From the NCBI GenBank assembly GCA_947642745.1, contig CANRTU010000026.1, positions 1-61,006 on the forward strand: a DNA stretch of 61,006 nucleotides, in the 5' to 3' direction. Each line of letters opens with the position of its first letter. Positions within the stretch are counted from its first letter, which is position 1. The notes beneath the pieces were generated by a model. That model was not told the DNA's origin, ran no database searches, and saw nothing but the letters and a program-made list of their open reading frames with translations. The DNA is from an uncultured Eubacterium sp. Lineage in GTDB: Bacteria; Bacillota; Clostridia; Lachnospirales; Lachnospiraceae. A program made the position numbers and the translations under genes. Positions 43,928 to 52,500 of this stretch are shown here, piece after piece.

Positions 43928-45007
43928 TTAATTTGTGAACCTGCCGCAAAAATCCATTGTCGCTCCTTCTTTGAGCGGCAGCCGCACCGGCTGCCCGGTG
44001 GCCGCCGACTGGTAGACCGCCAGCACCAGTTCCAGCGCCCTTTTACCAGATTCCGCACTGGATACAAGCGCTTCCTTTCCTTCAATGGCCCTGATTACAT
44101 TGCGGTACAGCTTTGTGTGTCCAAAACCATATACATTAGGCGGCAGTTCCGCACATTCTTTTTTGACCCTCTCCTCATCTCCGAAATAATCGGAAAACTT
44201 CCACTCTTCAATAATATTAACCGCTTCCCCGCCTGCTTTTACCGTGCCCTTTTCACCAAAAATACACAGGGTCTCCTCCAGATTTTTGGGATAAATATCT
44301 GTAGTGCCCTCAATGATTCCGTAACTGCCGTTTTTAAACCGGATCACCGCTATGCCCAGATCTTCCGCTTCTATGTAAGGATGCGCCAGACGGTCCGTCA
44401 TGCCATACACCACGTCGATCTCATCCCCCATCATCCACCGCAGCAGATCAATATCATGAATACACTGGTTCATCAGGGCGCCGCCGTCCTGTTCCCAGGT
44501 ACCCCGCCAGTGTGCCCTGTCATAATATTCATGATCCCTTGCCCACCGGATATGGGCCGTGCCGTACAGCAGCTTTCCAAACCGCCGCTTTTCGATGGCT
44601 GCCCGGATTTCCTGTATGCTTTTGTTAAACCGGTTCTGGTGACAGGCGCATACTGTTACATTCCGCTCCTTTGCTTTTGCAATGATGGCGTCCGCATCCT
44701 TGATAGAAAGCGCCACCGGCTTTTCAATAATCAGATGTGTCCCGTAATCCAGACAGTCCAGGGCGATTGCGGCATGTTTTCCACTTTCTGTGGCTATGGC
44801 TGCCAGCTGCGGCCTCTCCTGTTCCAGCATTTCCATATAATCCGTATAGATACGGATACCCGCCTCCCGCAGATCAGCCTTTCGTATTTTATCCTCAGCC
44901 ATAGTTTGATCAATATCCACAAAAGCGGCAATATCCAGTCCGTTATTTTTTGCGGCCACAATATGATTCATTGAAATTCTTCCACAGCCAATCAGTGCGT
45001 ATTTCAT
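43928..45007 (-). CDS. WbpB/WlbA-like UDP-GlcNAcA 3-dehydrogenase (Gfo/Idh/MocA)
   Basis: This 359-residue NAD-dependent enzyme has YALIGCGRISMNHIVAAKNN for cofactor binding, HLIIEKPVALSIKDADAII (~92-110; catalytic Lys in EKP), ACHQNRFNKSIQEIRAAIE and GALMNQCIHDIDLLRWMMGD (~176-195; catalytic His). It oxidises C3 of UDP-GlcNAc uronic acid. The start overlaps the WbpD-like stop (TTATGA), with GAGAGG upstream. The substrate would come from the dehydrogenase at 18142-19482. Confidence 0.9.
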   Translation of the reverse strand: MKYALIGCGRISMNHIVAAKNNGLDIAAFVDIDQTMAEDKIRKADLREAGIRIYTDYMEMLEQERPQLAAIATESGKHAAIALDCLDYGTHLIIEKPVALSIKDADAIIAKAKERNVTVCACHQNRFNKSIQEIRAAIEKRRFGKLLYGTAHIRWARDHEYYDRAHWRGTWEQDGGALMNQCIHDIDLLRWMMGDEIDVVYGMTDRLAHPYIEAEDLGIAVIRFKNGSYGIIEGTTDIYPKNLEETLCIFGEKGTVKAGGEAVNIIEEWKFSDYFGDEERVKKECAELPPNVYGFGHTKLYRNVIRAIEGKEALVSSAESGKRALELVLAVYQSAATGQPVRLPLKEGATMDFCGRFTN

Positions 45008-45663
45008 AACCCGTTTCCTCTCTCTTTCTTCTCAGACAGCACACCGGCAGTCATCCGGTATCCCTTTTGGCAGGCTGGACAGACAAACTGCCCGTCCAGC
45101 CTGCAGCCGCATTCACATACGTAGCCGGTTATTTTTCCGGGATTTCCGGTTACCAGCGCATAATCCGGCACATCTTTTGTCACCACCGTCCCGGCGCCCG
45201 CCATGGCGTACCTGCCGATGGTATGGCCGCAGATTATGGTGGCATTTGCGCCGATGGTGGCGCCCTTTTTCACTATCGTCTGCCGGAATTCCTGCTTTCT
45301 TTCAATAAAACTCCTGGGATTTATAACGTTTGTAAATACGCATCCCGGACCGAGAAATACGTCGTCTTCACAGATCACACCGCTGTAGAGCGCAATATGA
45401 TTCTTTACTTTTACCCGGTCTCCCAGTACCGCTCCGGCTTCCATATATACATATTCTCCCAGATTACAGTCTCTTCCGGTTCTGGCGCCTTTCATAATAT
45501 GACACCCGGCCCAGATTCTGGTACCGGCGCCTGTTACGCTGCCTTCCTCCACAACTGCCGACGGGTGGATAAATACATCCGGACCGGCCGCCTCTATATG
45601 TTCCACAGATCTGTTGATCCTGTCTTCGTGTATCACTTCTCTTCCTCCGGTTCGCATGAACAT
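45004..45663 (-). CDS. WbpD/WlbB-like UDP-3-amino-GlcNAcA N-acetyltransferase (left-handed beta helix)
   Basis: This 219-residue protein has hexapeptide repeats throughout residues ~25-185 (VFIHPSAVVEEGSVTGAGTR, VKNHIALYSGVICEDDVFLG, FTNVINPRSFIERK, ATIGANATIICGHTIGRYAM). It belongs to the trimeric acetyltransferases that acetylate the 3-amino group. The C-terminus carries a small zinc-ribbon-like CECGC-x8-CPAC (~187-201), which is common in this group. AAGGG precedes the ATG. It is the first of the three overlapping wbpD/B/E-type genes. Confidence 0.9.
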   Translation of the reverse strand: MFMRTGGREVIHEDRINRSVEHIEAAGPDVFIHPSAVVEEGSVTGAGTRIWAGCHIMKGARTGRDCNLGEYVYMEAGAVLGDRVKVKNHIALYSGVICEDDVFLGPGCVFTNVINPRSFIERKQEFRQTIVKKGATIGANATIICGHTIGRYAMAGAGTVVTKDVPDYALVTGNPGKITGYVCECGCRLDGQFVCPACQKGYRMTAGVLSEKKERGNGL

Positions 45664-45836
45664 TCTGATTCCCTTGCGAGGGTCTTTTCATTTTTCAGTT
45701 GTTATTTTCAGTTGTTATTTTGTTATTTTTATGGCTTTTTCCAGTTCCGCAGACGCAGCGGACCACGACTTTCTGATTTTTCCCGCCGCAGCGCGGATCC
45801 CCCGGGCAGACTGCTGATATTACTGTATCCCCTGTC

Positions 45837-46952
45837 TTATTCTATAAACTTTCTGAATTTTCTGGCCAGCGGCGCCAGTTCATTGAGACGGGAATGGGGA
45901 TAATGACTCTGTTTTTCTGGCGGTTTCGCCACCCACCGCTCCAGCGTGGCCACGGATATTCCCATAAAGTCAGCCAGACATTTTTTATCCTGCTCCAGAA
46001 GATCCGCGGAAGGATAAAGGGGCTGCCGCAGTTTTTCCAGCGCCTCCTTTCTGCTCATCTGCCCGGATACTATGAGGCTGGAAAAATGGGACTTGCGCTT
46101 ATCCACCCCGTATTTGACAGGCAGATAATAACACTGCAGATATCTGGTCAGTACGGATTCATAATGCTTTCCGCCGTAATATTCAAATCCGCAGAAATTC
46201 TCCAGCGTCTTTACTGCCCGGTCCAGCCGGTAGTCCAGATAGTTCAGCGGTCTGACATGCTTCATCCCCCGGCGGATGTTTCGTCCCACATAGCGGTCAT
46301 AAAGACTGATAAATTCAGTTTTGTGAATGGGCATGGCGCCATAGAGTCTGTGAATGGCCAGGATATGCTTTTTGTCGCAAAAATTAATCCCGTCTCCCCG
46401 TTCCAGTATGCTCTCATGGGCAATGTTATGTCCGTCCAGCGAATAACGGATATGAAACCTGGCGCCTGCCCGGTCGACGGCCTTTAAAATCAGATTATCC
46501 TGCACAATCGCAAGGTTCGGCACGGAAGCCTTAAATAAAGCCCTGAGCAGATCGGCGTATTCCCCGTGATCCGGTTTTAAAGTAAACAGATCCGCACCTG
46601 TCCGCTCCGTCAGTTTTGTTATATTTGCCCCGGCCACCGGATTGTCCAGACCGTCGTCCACATGGACCGCCAACATCCGAAGCCCCGCCCTGTATCCCAG
46701 ATATAATAAAAAAGAACTGTCAATTCCTCCGGAAAGTCCTACCAGACAGTCATATGTATCGTTCCTGCATTTTCTTCTGATTTCCCTGAACAGGGACTTT
46801 AATTTTAACCCCCCCCCCGGAAAATAAACGTCAGGCATCCTGCGTATTACGTCTGTGCAGTAATTACAGTATCCATTCTGATCAAACGTAATGGAAGAGT
46901 CTGTCTCATTATCCATTACGCACCTGGTACATCTTTGATATTTTTGATTCAT
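45837..46952 (-). CDS. WbpG/PseA-like N-acetyl sugar amidotransferase with in-frame G10 tract
   Basis: This 371-residue protein has an N-terminal zinc site (CTRCVMDNETDSS, then YCNYC) and the PP-loop CLVGLSGGIDSSFLLYLGYR (~70-89), as in the N-acetyl sugar amidotransferase family. WbpG turns an acetamido group of a diamino uronic acid into an acetamidino group using ammonia from a HisH/HisF-like pair, which I do not see here. The tract at 46809-46818 encodes PGGG at residues ~45-48, ahead of the ATPase domain, so a slip would abolish the enzyme. AAGGGTG precedes the ATG 46952; a GTG at 46961 is less likely. Confidence 0.9.
   Translation of the reverse strand: MNQKYQRCTRCVMDNETDSSITFDQNGYCNYCTDVIRRMPDVYFPGGGLKLKSLFREIRRKCRNDTYDCLVGLSGGIDSSFLLYLGYRAGLRMLAVHVDDGLDNPVAGANITKLTERTGADLFTLKPDHGEYADLLRALFKASVPNLAIVQDNLILKAVDRAGARFHIRYSLDGHNIAHESILERGDGINFCDKKHILAIHRLYGAMPIHKTEFISLYDRYVGRNIRRGMKHVRPLNYLDYRLDRAVKTLENFCGFEYYGGKHYESVLTRYLQCYYLPVKYGVDKRKSHFSSLIVSGQMSRKEALEKLRQPLYPSADLLEQDKKCLADFMGISVATLERWVAKPPEKQSHYPHSRLNELAPLARKFRKFIE
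46809..46818 (-). repeat. G10 tract, in frame, in WbpG-like gene
   Basis: Ten C on the plus strand near the 5' end of the gene. The present length is ON. Confidence 0.95.
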
Positions 46953-46963
46953 TTGTATCACCC

Positions 46964-48229
46964 TTATCCACGCATGACCCGGTACATGATTTCCATCAGC
47001 CTGCTCCCCAGCGCTTCAAAATCATATTGCCGGGCCGCTTTTCTGGCACTGGCAGACATGATTTCTCTTTGTTGCGCTGACAGACCGTACATGCTTATAA
47101 TTCCTTCCGCAATCTTATCCGGCCGGAAACATTCCGCCTCAAAGCCGCATCCATAGCGCCCCGGCAGACTGTATTCCGGCTTTATGGTAGAAAATACCGG
47201 CCGTCCGGCTGCCAGGTATTCCGGTATTTTATTAAAGCTCACCCCGTATTTTAACAGCGGGGATATTCCCCAGTGTATGAGATTGATATCTGCGTTTCTG
47301 GTTATATATGGAATATATTCTTTTTCCACCCTGCCTTTAAATACGACGTTTTTTATTCCCTCTTCCTTTACCCGCCGTTTTAACGCCTGCAATTCGTCCC
47401 CGTCTCCCCAGATCAGAAATCTGATCTTCTGGTTTTGTATCAGTCTGGCGCTGTCCAGTATGATTCCAAGCTGGTTGACATGTCTGATGGAACCTGTATA
47501 GACGACTTTAAAGCTGTTTTCATCCAGCAGATCCGGATCTTTCCAGGGATAGTTTTCCGCCTTTTCGTCAAAATCCGTAAGGCTTACTCCATTATTAATA
47601 TGAAATACCTGATCCGGACGGATCTTCCCGCCATTTCCCGTATCCCACTTTTTTTCCCTGATATAATCCAAGCCGCCTTCCATTGTAAAAATCAGTGCGT
47701 CCGCATGTTCATAGATCCACTTCTCGCCCCAGTAAAGCATTTTTATAAGCGGGCTGTCCTGCCGCCACCGGTCTGAATAGGCCACGATACTTTCCGGCCA
47801 TAAATCCCGCACCTCACAGACGCACCGGACACGAAAATACGCGGCCAGCCGGATACCTGCCACCAGAGTCAGCGGATGGACGGACGAAGCCAGAATCAGA
47901 TCCGGTCGGCCCCTTTTTCTGGCATACAGCTTTGCCGCAATCATCACATTCCGGTAAAAATCCGCCATATTCAAAATACGCTTCCTGCCATTGTCACGAT
48001 ACGGGCGGGCTTTTACGAACACAAAGGGCACCCGTATTTCTTCCGCCATTTTCTCATGAAATACCGGCGCCTGGTCAAAATACACGCTTCCATTCCCATG
48101 TCCGGAATTGGCGCAAAAGATAACCGGTTTGTGGCCATGCTGCCTTAAATATTTCGCAAACTGGTAATGCCTCCATCCTTTATCAAAATACATGCCCCCC
48201 GCATAATGGTTCATGATCCAGATTTTCAT
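46964..48229 (-). CDS. GT4 glycosyltransferase (WbuB-like)
   Basis: This 421-residue GT-B enzyme has MKIWIMNHYAGGMYFDKGWR (the NHY start typical of WbuB-type proteins), CEVRDLWPESIVAYSDRWRQ, FKVVYTGSIRHVNQLGIILD, IRFLIWGDGDELQALKRRVK and GVSFNKIPEYLAAGRPVFST. It should add the second sugar to the lipid carrier after the PglC-like transferase. GGAGGG precedes the ATG, which overlaps the acetyltransferase stop (ATATGA). Confidence 0.88.
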   Translation of the reverse strand: MKIWIMNHYAGGMYFDKGWRHYQFAKYLRQHGHKPVIFCANSGHGNGSVYFDQAPVFHEKMAEEIRVPFVFVKARPYRDNGRKRILNMADFYRNVMIAAKLYARKRGRPDLILASSVHPLTLVAGIRLAAYFRVRCVCEVRDLWPESIVAYSDRWRQDSPLIKMLYWGEKWIYEHADALIFTMEGGLDYIREKKWDTGNGGKIRPDQVFHINNGVSLTDFDEKAENYPWKDPDLLDENSFKVVYTGSIRHVNQLGIILDSARLIQNQKIRFLIWGDGDELQALKRRVKEEGIKNVVFKGRVEKEYIPYITRNADINLIHWGISPLLKYGVSFNKIPEYLAAGRPVFSTIKPEYSLPGRYGCGFEAECFRPDKIAEGIISMYGLSAQQREIMSASARKAARQYDFEALGSRLMEIMYRVMRG

Positions 48230-48918
48230 ATGCCCTCCGTTCTGCCAGGTTTCTGTCTTTTTTTAATCACCACTGCCGGAGTGCCCACTGCCACACAGTT
48301 ATCCGGCAGATCCCGTATCACCGTGGCGCCGGCGCCTGTCACTGTACCGGCGCCTATGCTGATTCCCTGGATGATCTGCGTGCCTGTACCAATCTCCGAC
48401 TGCGGCCCGATCTTTACGCAGCCGCTTACATGTACGCCCGGACAGAGCGTGACAAAATCTCCCAGTCTGGCGTCATGGCCAATGGTGCATCCGGAACAGA
48501 TAATGGTATGACAGCCGGCCGTTACATTGACCGTAATCAGACTGCCTGCACAGATCATACTGCCCGCCCCTGTCACTGTGCCGGACGGCATGATCACGGA
48601 CGGATCTGTCAGCGTGGCAAACTGTACCCTGGAAAAACGGCTGATCTGACGGATTTTTTCTTTCCGGACGATGGCGTCCGCAATGGCGCATACAAGCCAT
48701 ACGCCGCTGTCCAGACACTTCAGATATTCCATGCCTCCATATACAGGAAATCCTCCGGCGCTACTGCCAGCCAGCGCCGGATCATCGTCCAGAAATCCTT
48801 TCAGGTTCCATACCGGGGATTTCCGGTTGATCCGTTCCACCAGAAAGACGGTCTCCCTGCCTAATCCTCCGGCGCCATAAATATATAAATCCTGCGGCTG
48901 TGTACCGGTTTCACTCAT
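48226..48918 (-). CDS. PglD/NeuD-like sugar O/N-acetyltransferase (left-handed beta helix)
   Basis: This 230-residue protein has an N-terminal Rossmann-like PglD_N domain (LYIYGAGGLGRETVFLVERI, WNLKGFLDDDPALAG) and C-terminal hexapeptide repeats (VIMPSGTVTGAGSMICAGSL, IICSGCTIGHDARLGDFVTL with the catalytic His). With the PglE- and PglC-like neighbours it probably acetylates UDP-4-amino-4,6-dideoxy-GlcNAc to UDP-di-N-acetylbacillosamine or a related sugar. AAAGGG precedes the ATG; both ends overlap neighbouring genes. Confidence 0.88.
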   Translation of the reverse strand: MSETGTQPQDLYIYGAGGLGRETVFLVERINRKSPVWNLKGFLDDDPALAGSSAGGFPVYGGMEYLKCLDSGVWLVCAIADAIVRKEKIRQISRFSRVQFATLTDPSVIMPSGTVTGAGSMICAGSLITVNVTAGCHTIICSGCTIGHDARLGDFVTLCPGVHVSGCVKIGPQSEIGTGTQIIQGISIGAGTVTGAGATVIRDLPDNCVAVGTPAVVIKKRQKPGRTEGI

Positions 48919-49664
48919 CGTACTTCCCTTTCATCATTTCCCATAAACTCATCCGCCGTTGCGGACGACGGACTGTGAATGCCTTCTTTTGCCAGCACCC
49001 TGTGGACGGTACGAAGTAAAATTTTCATATCTCCGGCAAAGGTAATGCGTTCCACATATTCCAGATCCTTTTCAAACTTCTCTTCCCAGGAAATGCTGTT
49101 TCTGCCGCTTACCTGGGCCAGTCCCGTAAGCCCCGGCTTTACGTCATGCCGGCGCCGCTGCTTTTTGCTGTAACGGGGCAGATATGCCGTCAGAAGCGGT
49201 CTTGGGCCCACAAAGCTCATCTCTCCTTTCAGAATGTTCCATAGCTCCGGCAGCTCGTCCAGGCTTAAGGCCCGCAGCCCTTTTCCAAAATCCGTAAGCC
49301 TCTGATCATCGGAGAGAAGTATGCCGCCGCTTCCCCGAAGAGCGCTCATGGTGCGGAATTTACAGATCGTAAATATTTTTTCATCCAGTCCCGGGCGCTG
49401 CTGGCGGAATAATACCGGCTTTCCCAGCTTCCAGCGCACCAGCGCCGCCACCAGGGCCATTACGGGAGAAAGCGTCAGCAATGCCGCCGCAGAAAGCGCC
49501 GCATCCAGAGGTCTTTTAAATACCGCCTCGTAAGGCCCATAAGGAATATGTCCGCCCCGTCGGGCAGCGGACGACTGTCTTTTTACTGTAAGTTTTTGTA
49601 TTCCGGTTTTTAAAACTGCGATGATACCGGCGCCAGCCGCCACGGTCTTTATCTTTTGATTCAT
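48915..49664 (-). CDS. PglC/WbaP-type initiating phospho-sugar transferase
   Basis: This is a 249-residue membrane enzyme of the bacterial sugar transferase family. A hydrophobic reentrant segment (FKRPLDAALSAAALLTLSPV) is followed by KPVLFRQQRPGLDEKIFTIC, KFRTMSA and the catalytic LSLDELPELWNILKGEMSFV with GPRPLLTAYLP and KPGLTGLAQVSGRNSISWEE. It transfers a sugar phosphate to undecaprenyl phosphate and so starts the glycan. With PglE/PglD beside it the sugar is likely a bacillosamine type. I chose ATG 49664 (CAGGAG upstream); a longer frame to 49748 would overlap the aminotransferase gene. Confidence 0.9.
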   Translation of the reverse strand: MNQKIKTVAAGAGIIAVLKTGIQKLTVKRQSSAARRGGHIPYGPYEAVFKRPLDAALSAAALLTLSPVMALVAALVRWKLGKPVLFRQQRPGLDEKIFTICKFRTMSALRGSGGILLSDDQRLTDFGKGLRALSLDELPELWNILKGEMSFVGPRPLLTAYLPRYSKKQRRRHDVKPGLTGLAQVSGRNSISWEEKFEKDLEYVERITFAGDMKILLRTVHRVLAKEGIHSPSSATADEFMGNDEREVR

Positions 49665-49725
49665 AATTCTCCTGAAAACTTTGTATTCCACAGATTCATC
49701 ATTCCGCAAAAATGTTCCTGCGCAA

Positions 49726-51021
49726 TTATTCCAGACAGCGCCGGACAATTTTGATAATCTGTTCCTGCTGCTCTTTTGTCATTTTAATATCAGACGGCAG
49801 GCACAGCCCCCGCCGGAACAGATCCGCTCCCACGGAAGGATCTCCGGCGCCGGAACCTCCCTTCGCTGTCCGCTCCCCGTCTCTCGTCACAAACCGGTTG
49901 TTTTTGTACAGATCCTGCATATGCATCGGCTTCCATACCGGCCGGCCCTCCGCATGAAAACAGCGCAGGGCGTCCAGTATTTCATCCGGACAGGTCTTTC
50001 CTTTTTCACGGATGTATAAATACTCCCGTTCTGACCGTATCGTTTCACACATGGCGTCTTCGTCCACAACCAGGCAGCTCATCCAGCAGTTTGACAGGCT
50101 CTCTGCGGATTCCGCCGGATTCATCCGGACCGGAAGATCTTTAAAGCCCTGCTTATACCGCTGGTAAATTTCCCGTTTGGCCTTTATATGTTCTTCCAGA
50201 TAATCCATCTGTCCCCTGACCACTCCTGCGATTACATTTGACATCCGGTAATTATAGCCAGTCTCGGTATGCTGGTACCAGGGAGCGTTCTCCCGGCTCT
50301 GGGTACTCCATTTGCGTACCCGCCGCGCGCATTCCGGGCTGTCTGTCAGAAATGCCCCGCCGCCGGAACCGGTTATAATTTTATTTCCATTAAAACTTAC
50401 GATACCGTAATCCCCGATGCTTCCCGCAGCTTTTCCCTGACAGACCGCTCCAAGACTTTCCGCAGCGTCTTCCACCAGCAGCGCCCCATGTCTTTTGCAT
50501 ATCTCCCGGATTCTGTCCATATTTGCGGGCATTCCATACAGATGGGCCACGACCGCCAGCCGCACCTGCGGATAAATGGCAAACGCCCGCTCCAGCGCCT
50601 GCGGGTCCATATTCCAGGTATCGTATTCCGAATCAATCAGCACCGCTTCCCCGCCTTCATAAGCAACCGGATTCACCGTAGCGGCAAATGTCAGATCGGA
50701 ACAGAACACCATGCGCCCTCCAAACGCTGTGCCACCCCTCCCAGGAATCCCGTAAAGCTGCTCTGCGGCCAGCCGGACGGCAAGATGCAGCGCCGCAGTT
50801 CCGCTGGACAATGCTACCGCATGGGACACGCCGGTATATGCGGCAAGCTTTTTTTCTGTCTCATCAATATTTTCACCGACTGTACTCATCCAGTTCGTCT
50901 CAAAGGCCTGTTTCATATACCGCAGTTCCCCGCCATGCATCGTGGGAGAGGAAAGCCAGACAGTCCCGGCAAATGGTTTAATATCCGCAAACTGCGGATC
51001 TGATTGAAAATCATGTAACAT
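49726..51021 (-). CDS. PglE/LegC-like UDP-4-keto-sugar aminotransferase (DegT family)
   Basis: This 431-residue PLP enzyme has VWLSSPTMHGGELRYMKQAF, AVALSSGTAALHLAVRLAAE, MVFCSDLTFAATVNPVAYEG, LLVEDAAESLGAVCQGKAAG and the PLP-Lys segment IVSFNGNKIITGSGGGAFLT. It would aminate C4 of UDP-4-keto-6-deoxy-GlcNAc. The 4,6-dehydratase (PglF type) is not in this module. Start at ATG 51021 with AGAGGAT about 11 bases upstream; the longer frame upstream is A-rich and unlike the family. Confidence 0.88.
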   Translation of the reverse strand: MLHDFQSDPQFADIKPFAGTVWLSSPTMHGGELRYMKQAFETNWMSTVGENIDETEKKLAAYTGVSHAVALSSGTAALHLAVRLAAEQLYGIPGRGGTAFGGRMVFCSDLTFAATVNPVAYEGGEAVLIDSEYDTWNMDPQALERAFAIYPQVRLAVVAHLYGMPANMDRIREICKRHGALLVEDAAESLGAVCQGKAAGSIGDYGIVSFNGNKIITGSGGGAFLTDSPECARRVRKWSTQSRENAPWYQHTETGYNYRMSNVIAGVVRGQMDYLEEHIKAKREIYQRYKQGFKDLPVRMNPAESAESLSNCWMSCLVVDEDAMCETIRSEREYLYIREKGKTCPDEILDALRCFHAEGRPVWKPMHMQDLYKNNRFVTRDGERTAKGGSGAGDPSVGADLFRRGLCLPSDIKMTKEQQEQIIKIVRRCLE

Positions 51022-51348
51022 TTTTATTTTTATCCTCTGTGTATATATTTCTTTGATTTCATGTTTATGATCATGCTTATTATTATTTTGTTTCCGGGTC
51101 CTGTTTTCGGGCGTGCTTCGCCATCCACGCCGCAAAGCAGGGATCTCCCCTGCCCGCTGCCGCAGTATGCCGGTACAGGCCCGGTATGCTTTTGCCGTTT
51201 TCCGGATTTCACACTTTCATATCCGGCGCCTGTGCTATATCATATCCCGCAGGCTCTGTGTGCCCATGCTTCACAGACCGTTGGAAATAATCCTGTTTCA
51301 TGGCGTATTTATCAATGCTTTTTGTATTTCGCACAAACCGGCCGCAGA

Positions 51349-51690
51349 TTAAGCGCCACTCATAATCTGCGCCACTGACTTCATGATTTTCATATACATC
51401 ATATAACTGTCCGTATTTTTATCATCCGAAGCCGACTGCTCCCAGATTCCCGCCAGGGCAGCCTGCCCTGCCTCAGGTATGCCCCAGAGCAGTTCATCCG
51501 CTTTTACCCCCAGCGCATGACAGATACACGCAAATGTATCCAGGCTCATAATCCTGGTTCCCCGCTCAATATGCCCCATAAAAGACATACTGATGCCGCA
51601 TTCCGCTGCCAGCGTCCCCTGGGACCAGCCCTTTGCCTTCCTGACCTGGCGGATTCTTTGTCCGATTTTTTTATAATCCGGCTCCCGCAT
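51349..51690 (-). CDS. XRE-family regulator at the head of glycan module 2
   Basis: This 113-residue protein has the same architecture as the regulator at 12219-12560: HTH KKIGQRIRQVRKAKGWSQGT, ISMSFMGHIERGTRIMSLDT and tail YMKIMKSVAQIMSG. The two are clear paralogues, differing mostly in the middle C-terminal part. It sits upstream of the pglE-like gene and reads into module 2. AGGTG lies six bases before the ATG at 51690. The upstream region holds a candidate invertible promoter, so this small protein may be the first product when the module is on. Confidence 0.9.
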   Translation of the reverse strand: MREPDYKKIGQRIRQVRKAKGWSQGTLAAECGISMSFMGHIERGTRIMSLDTFACICHALGVKADELLWGIPEAGQAALAGIWEQSASDDKNTDSYMMYMKIMKSVAQIMSGA

Positions 51691-51858
51691 CTTACACACC
51701 TGCCCTTCCCCCGCAGACTGCTTTTTATCTGCCGCTGTATTTCTGGCCCGGTATTATCCGCTGTATGCAGATCCTGTAACCCGGTCATTCCCGTACACAG
51801 CAGATAACATTTTGTATAGAAATGTTATGTTAATTTTCCAGACTTACCGGAAAGATAT

Positions 51859-52130
51859 GCGGATACTGCCAGAAACAGCTTAGGAGAGGAGAGGCGTGCC
51901 GCCCCCGCAGATATAACCGGGGAGAAAAACGGCCGGTCCCTGATTTCCGGCTGTACAAAAATTCCAGGGACACAGACGTCCCTGAAAAGCGCCTGTAAGC
52001 CCCGGACAGTGAACAGTCACTGGTCTGTACAGTATAAAAGCCTTCCATGGGGAAACCCTGTCCCTGCCAGCTTTCCAAAGCCGGAACAGCGGCAGGGGCA
52101 GCACGTCTTTTCCAGCATCCGGAATATACG
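51859..52130 (+). repeat. Dispersed intergenic repeat family 1, longest copy A
   Basis: It includes CGGATACTGCCAGAAACAGC (51860-51879), the CAGGGACACAGACGTC block (51965-51980) and the GGCAGGGGCAGC followed by CTTTTCCAG-ATCCGGAA end (52091-52123), all found in the gaps at 22.8-23.4 kb and 28.5 kb. Confidence 0.6.
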
Positions 52131-52450
52131 CTTCTTCCAGTAGTGTCTGGTACCAGTCAGGAAACACGGACTGCGGGAACCAGAGCGTGTTTGAAAAATG
52201 CTCTGTCAGGCACTGGAAAAACAGCCCGGACAGCCCTGTACAGAAAATTACCGTAAAAACCTGTGTCAGCTGAAATACCTGTGGATCAGTGATTGTACGG
52301 CAGCCGCAGCAGACATTCCGCCTCTGATCTAAAACCAGGAACATGAAAAAGCCGGATACGGCAGATATCAAAAAAACTGTGACTGTCCGGCTTCCGGCCA
52401 CTCTGTAAGAAAACAATCGTGCGAAAGAAAATAATGAAATTCAAAATTAG

Positions 52451-52500
52451 AGTTGCAAAATGTAAACAAATAGTATAGAATACTTGTTGTTAACATTTCT
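52451..52500 (+). promoter_or_regulatory. 50-bp block shared with module 1, with sigma-A-like promoter
   Basis: TTGCAA (52453-52458), 17-base spacer, TAGAAT (52476-52481). It aligns without gaps to 13151-13200. GTATAGAA (52473-52480) and TTCTATAC (52497-52504) form an inverted pair that could be the XRE operator. Confidence 0.6.

Noticed and set aside
51880..52416. 178-codon minus-strand frame with a hydrophobic start
   Set aside because: The TTG start has no ribosome binding site, and the second half is translated from the dispersed repeat. Probably not a gene, although the hydrophobic N-terminal part leaves some doubt.
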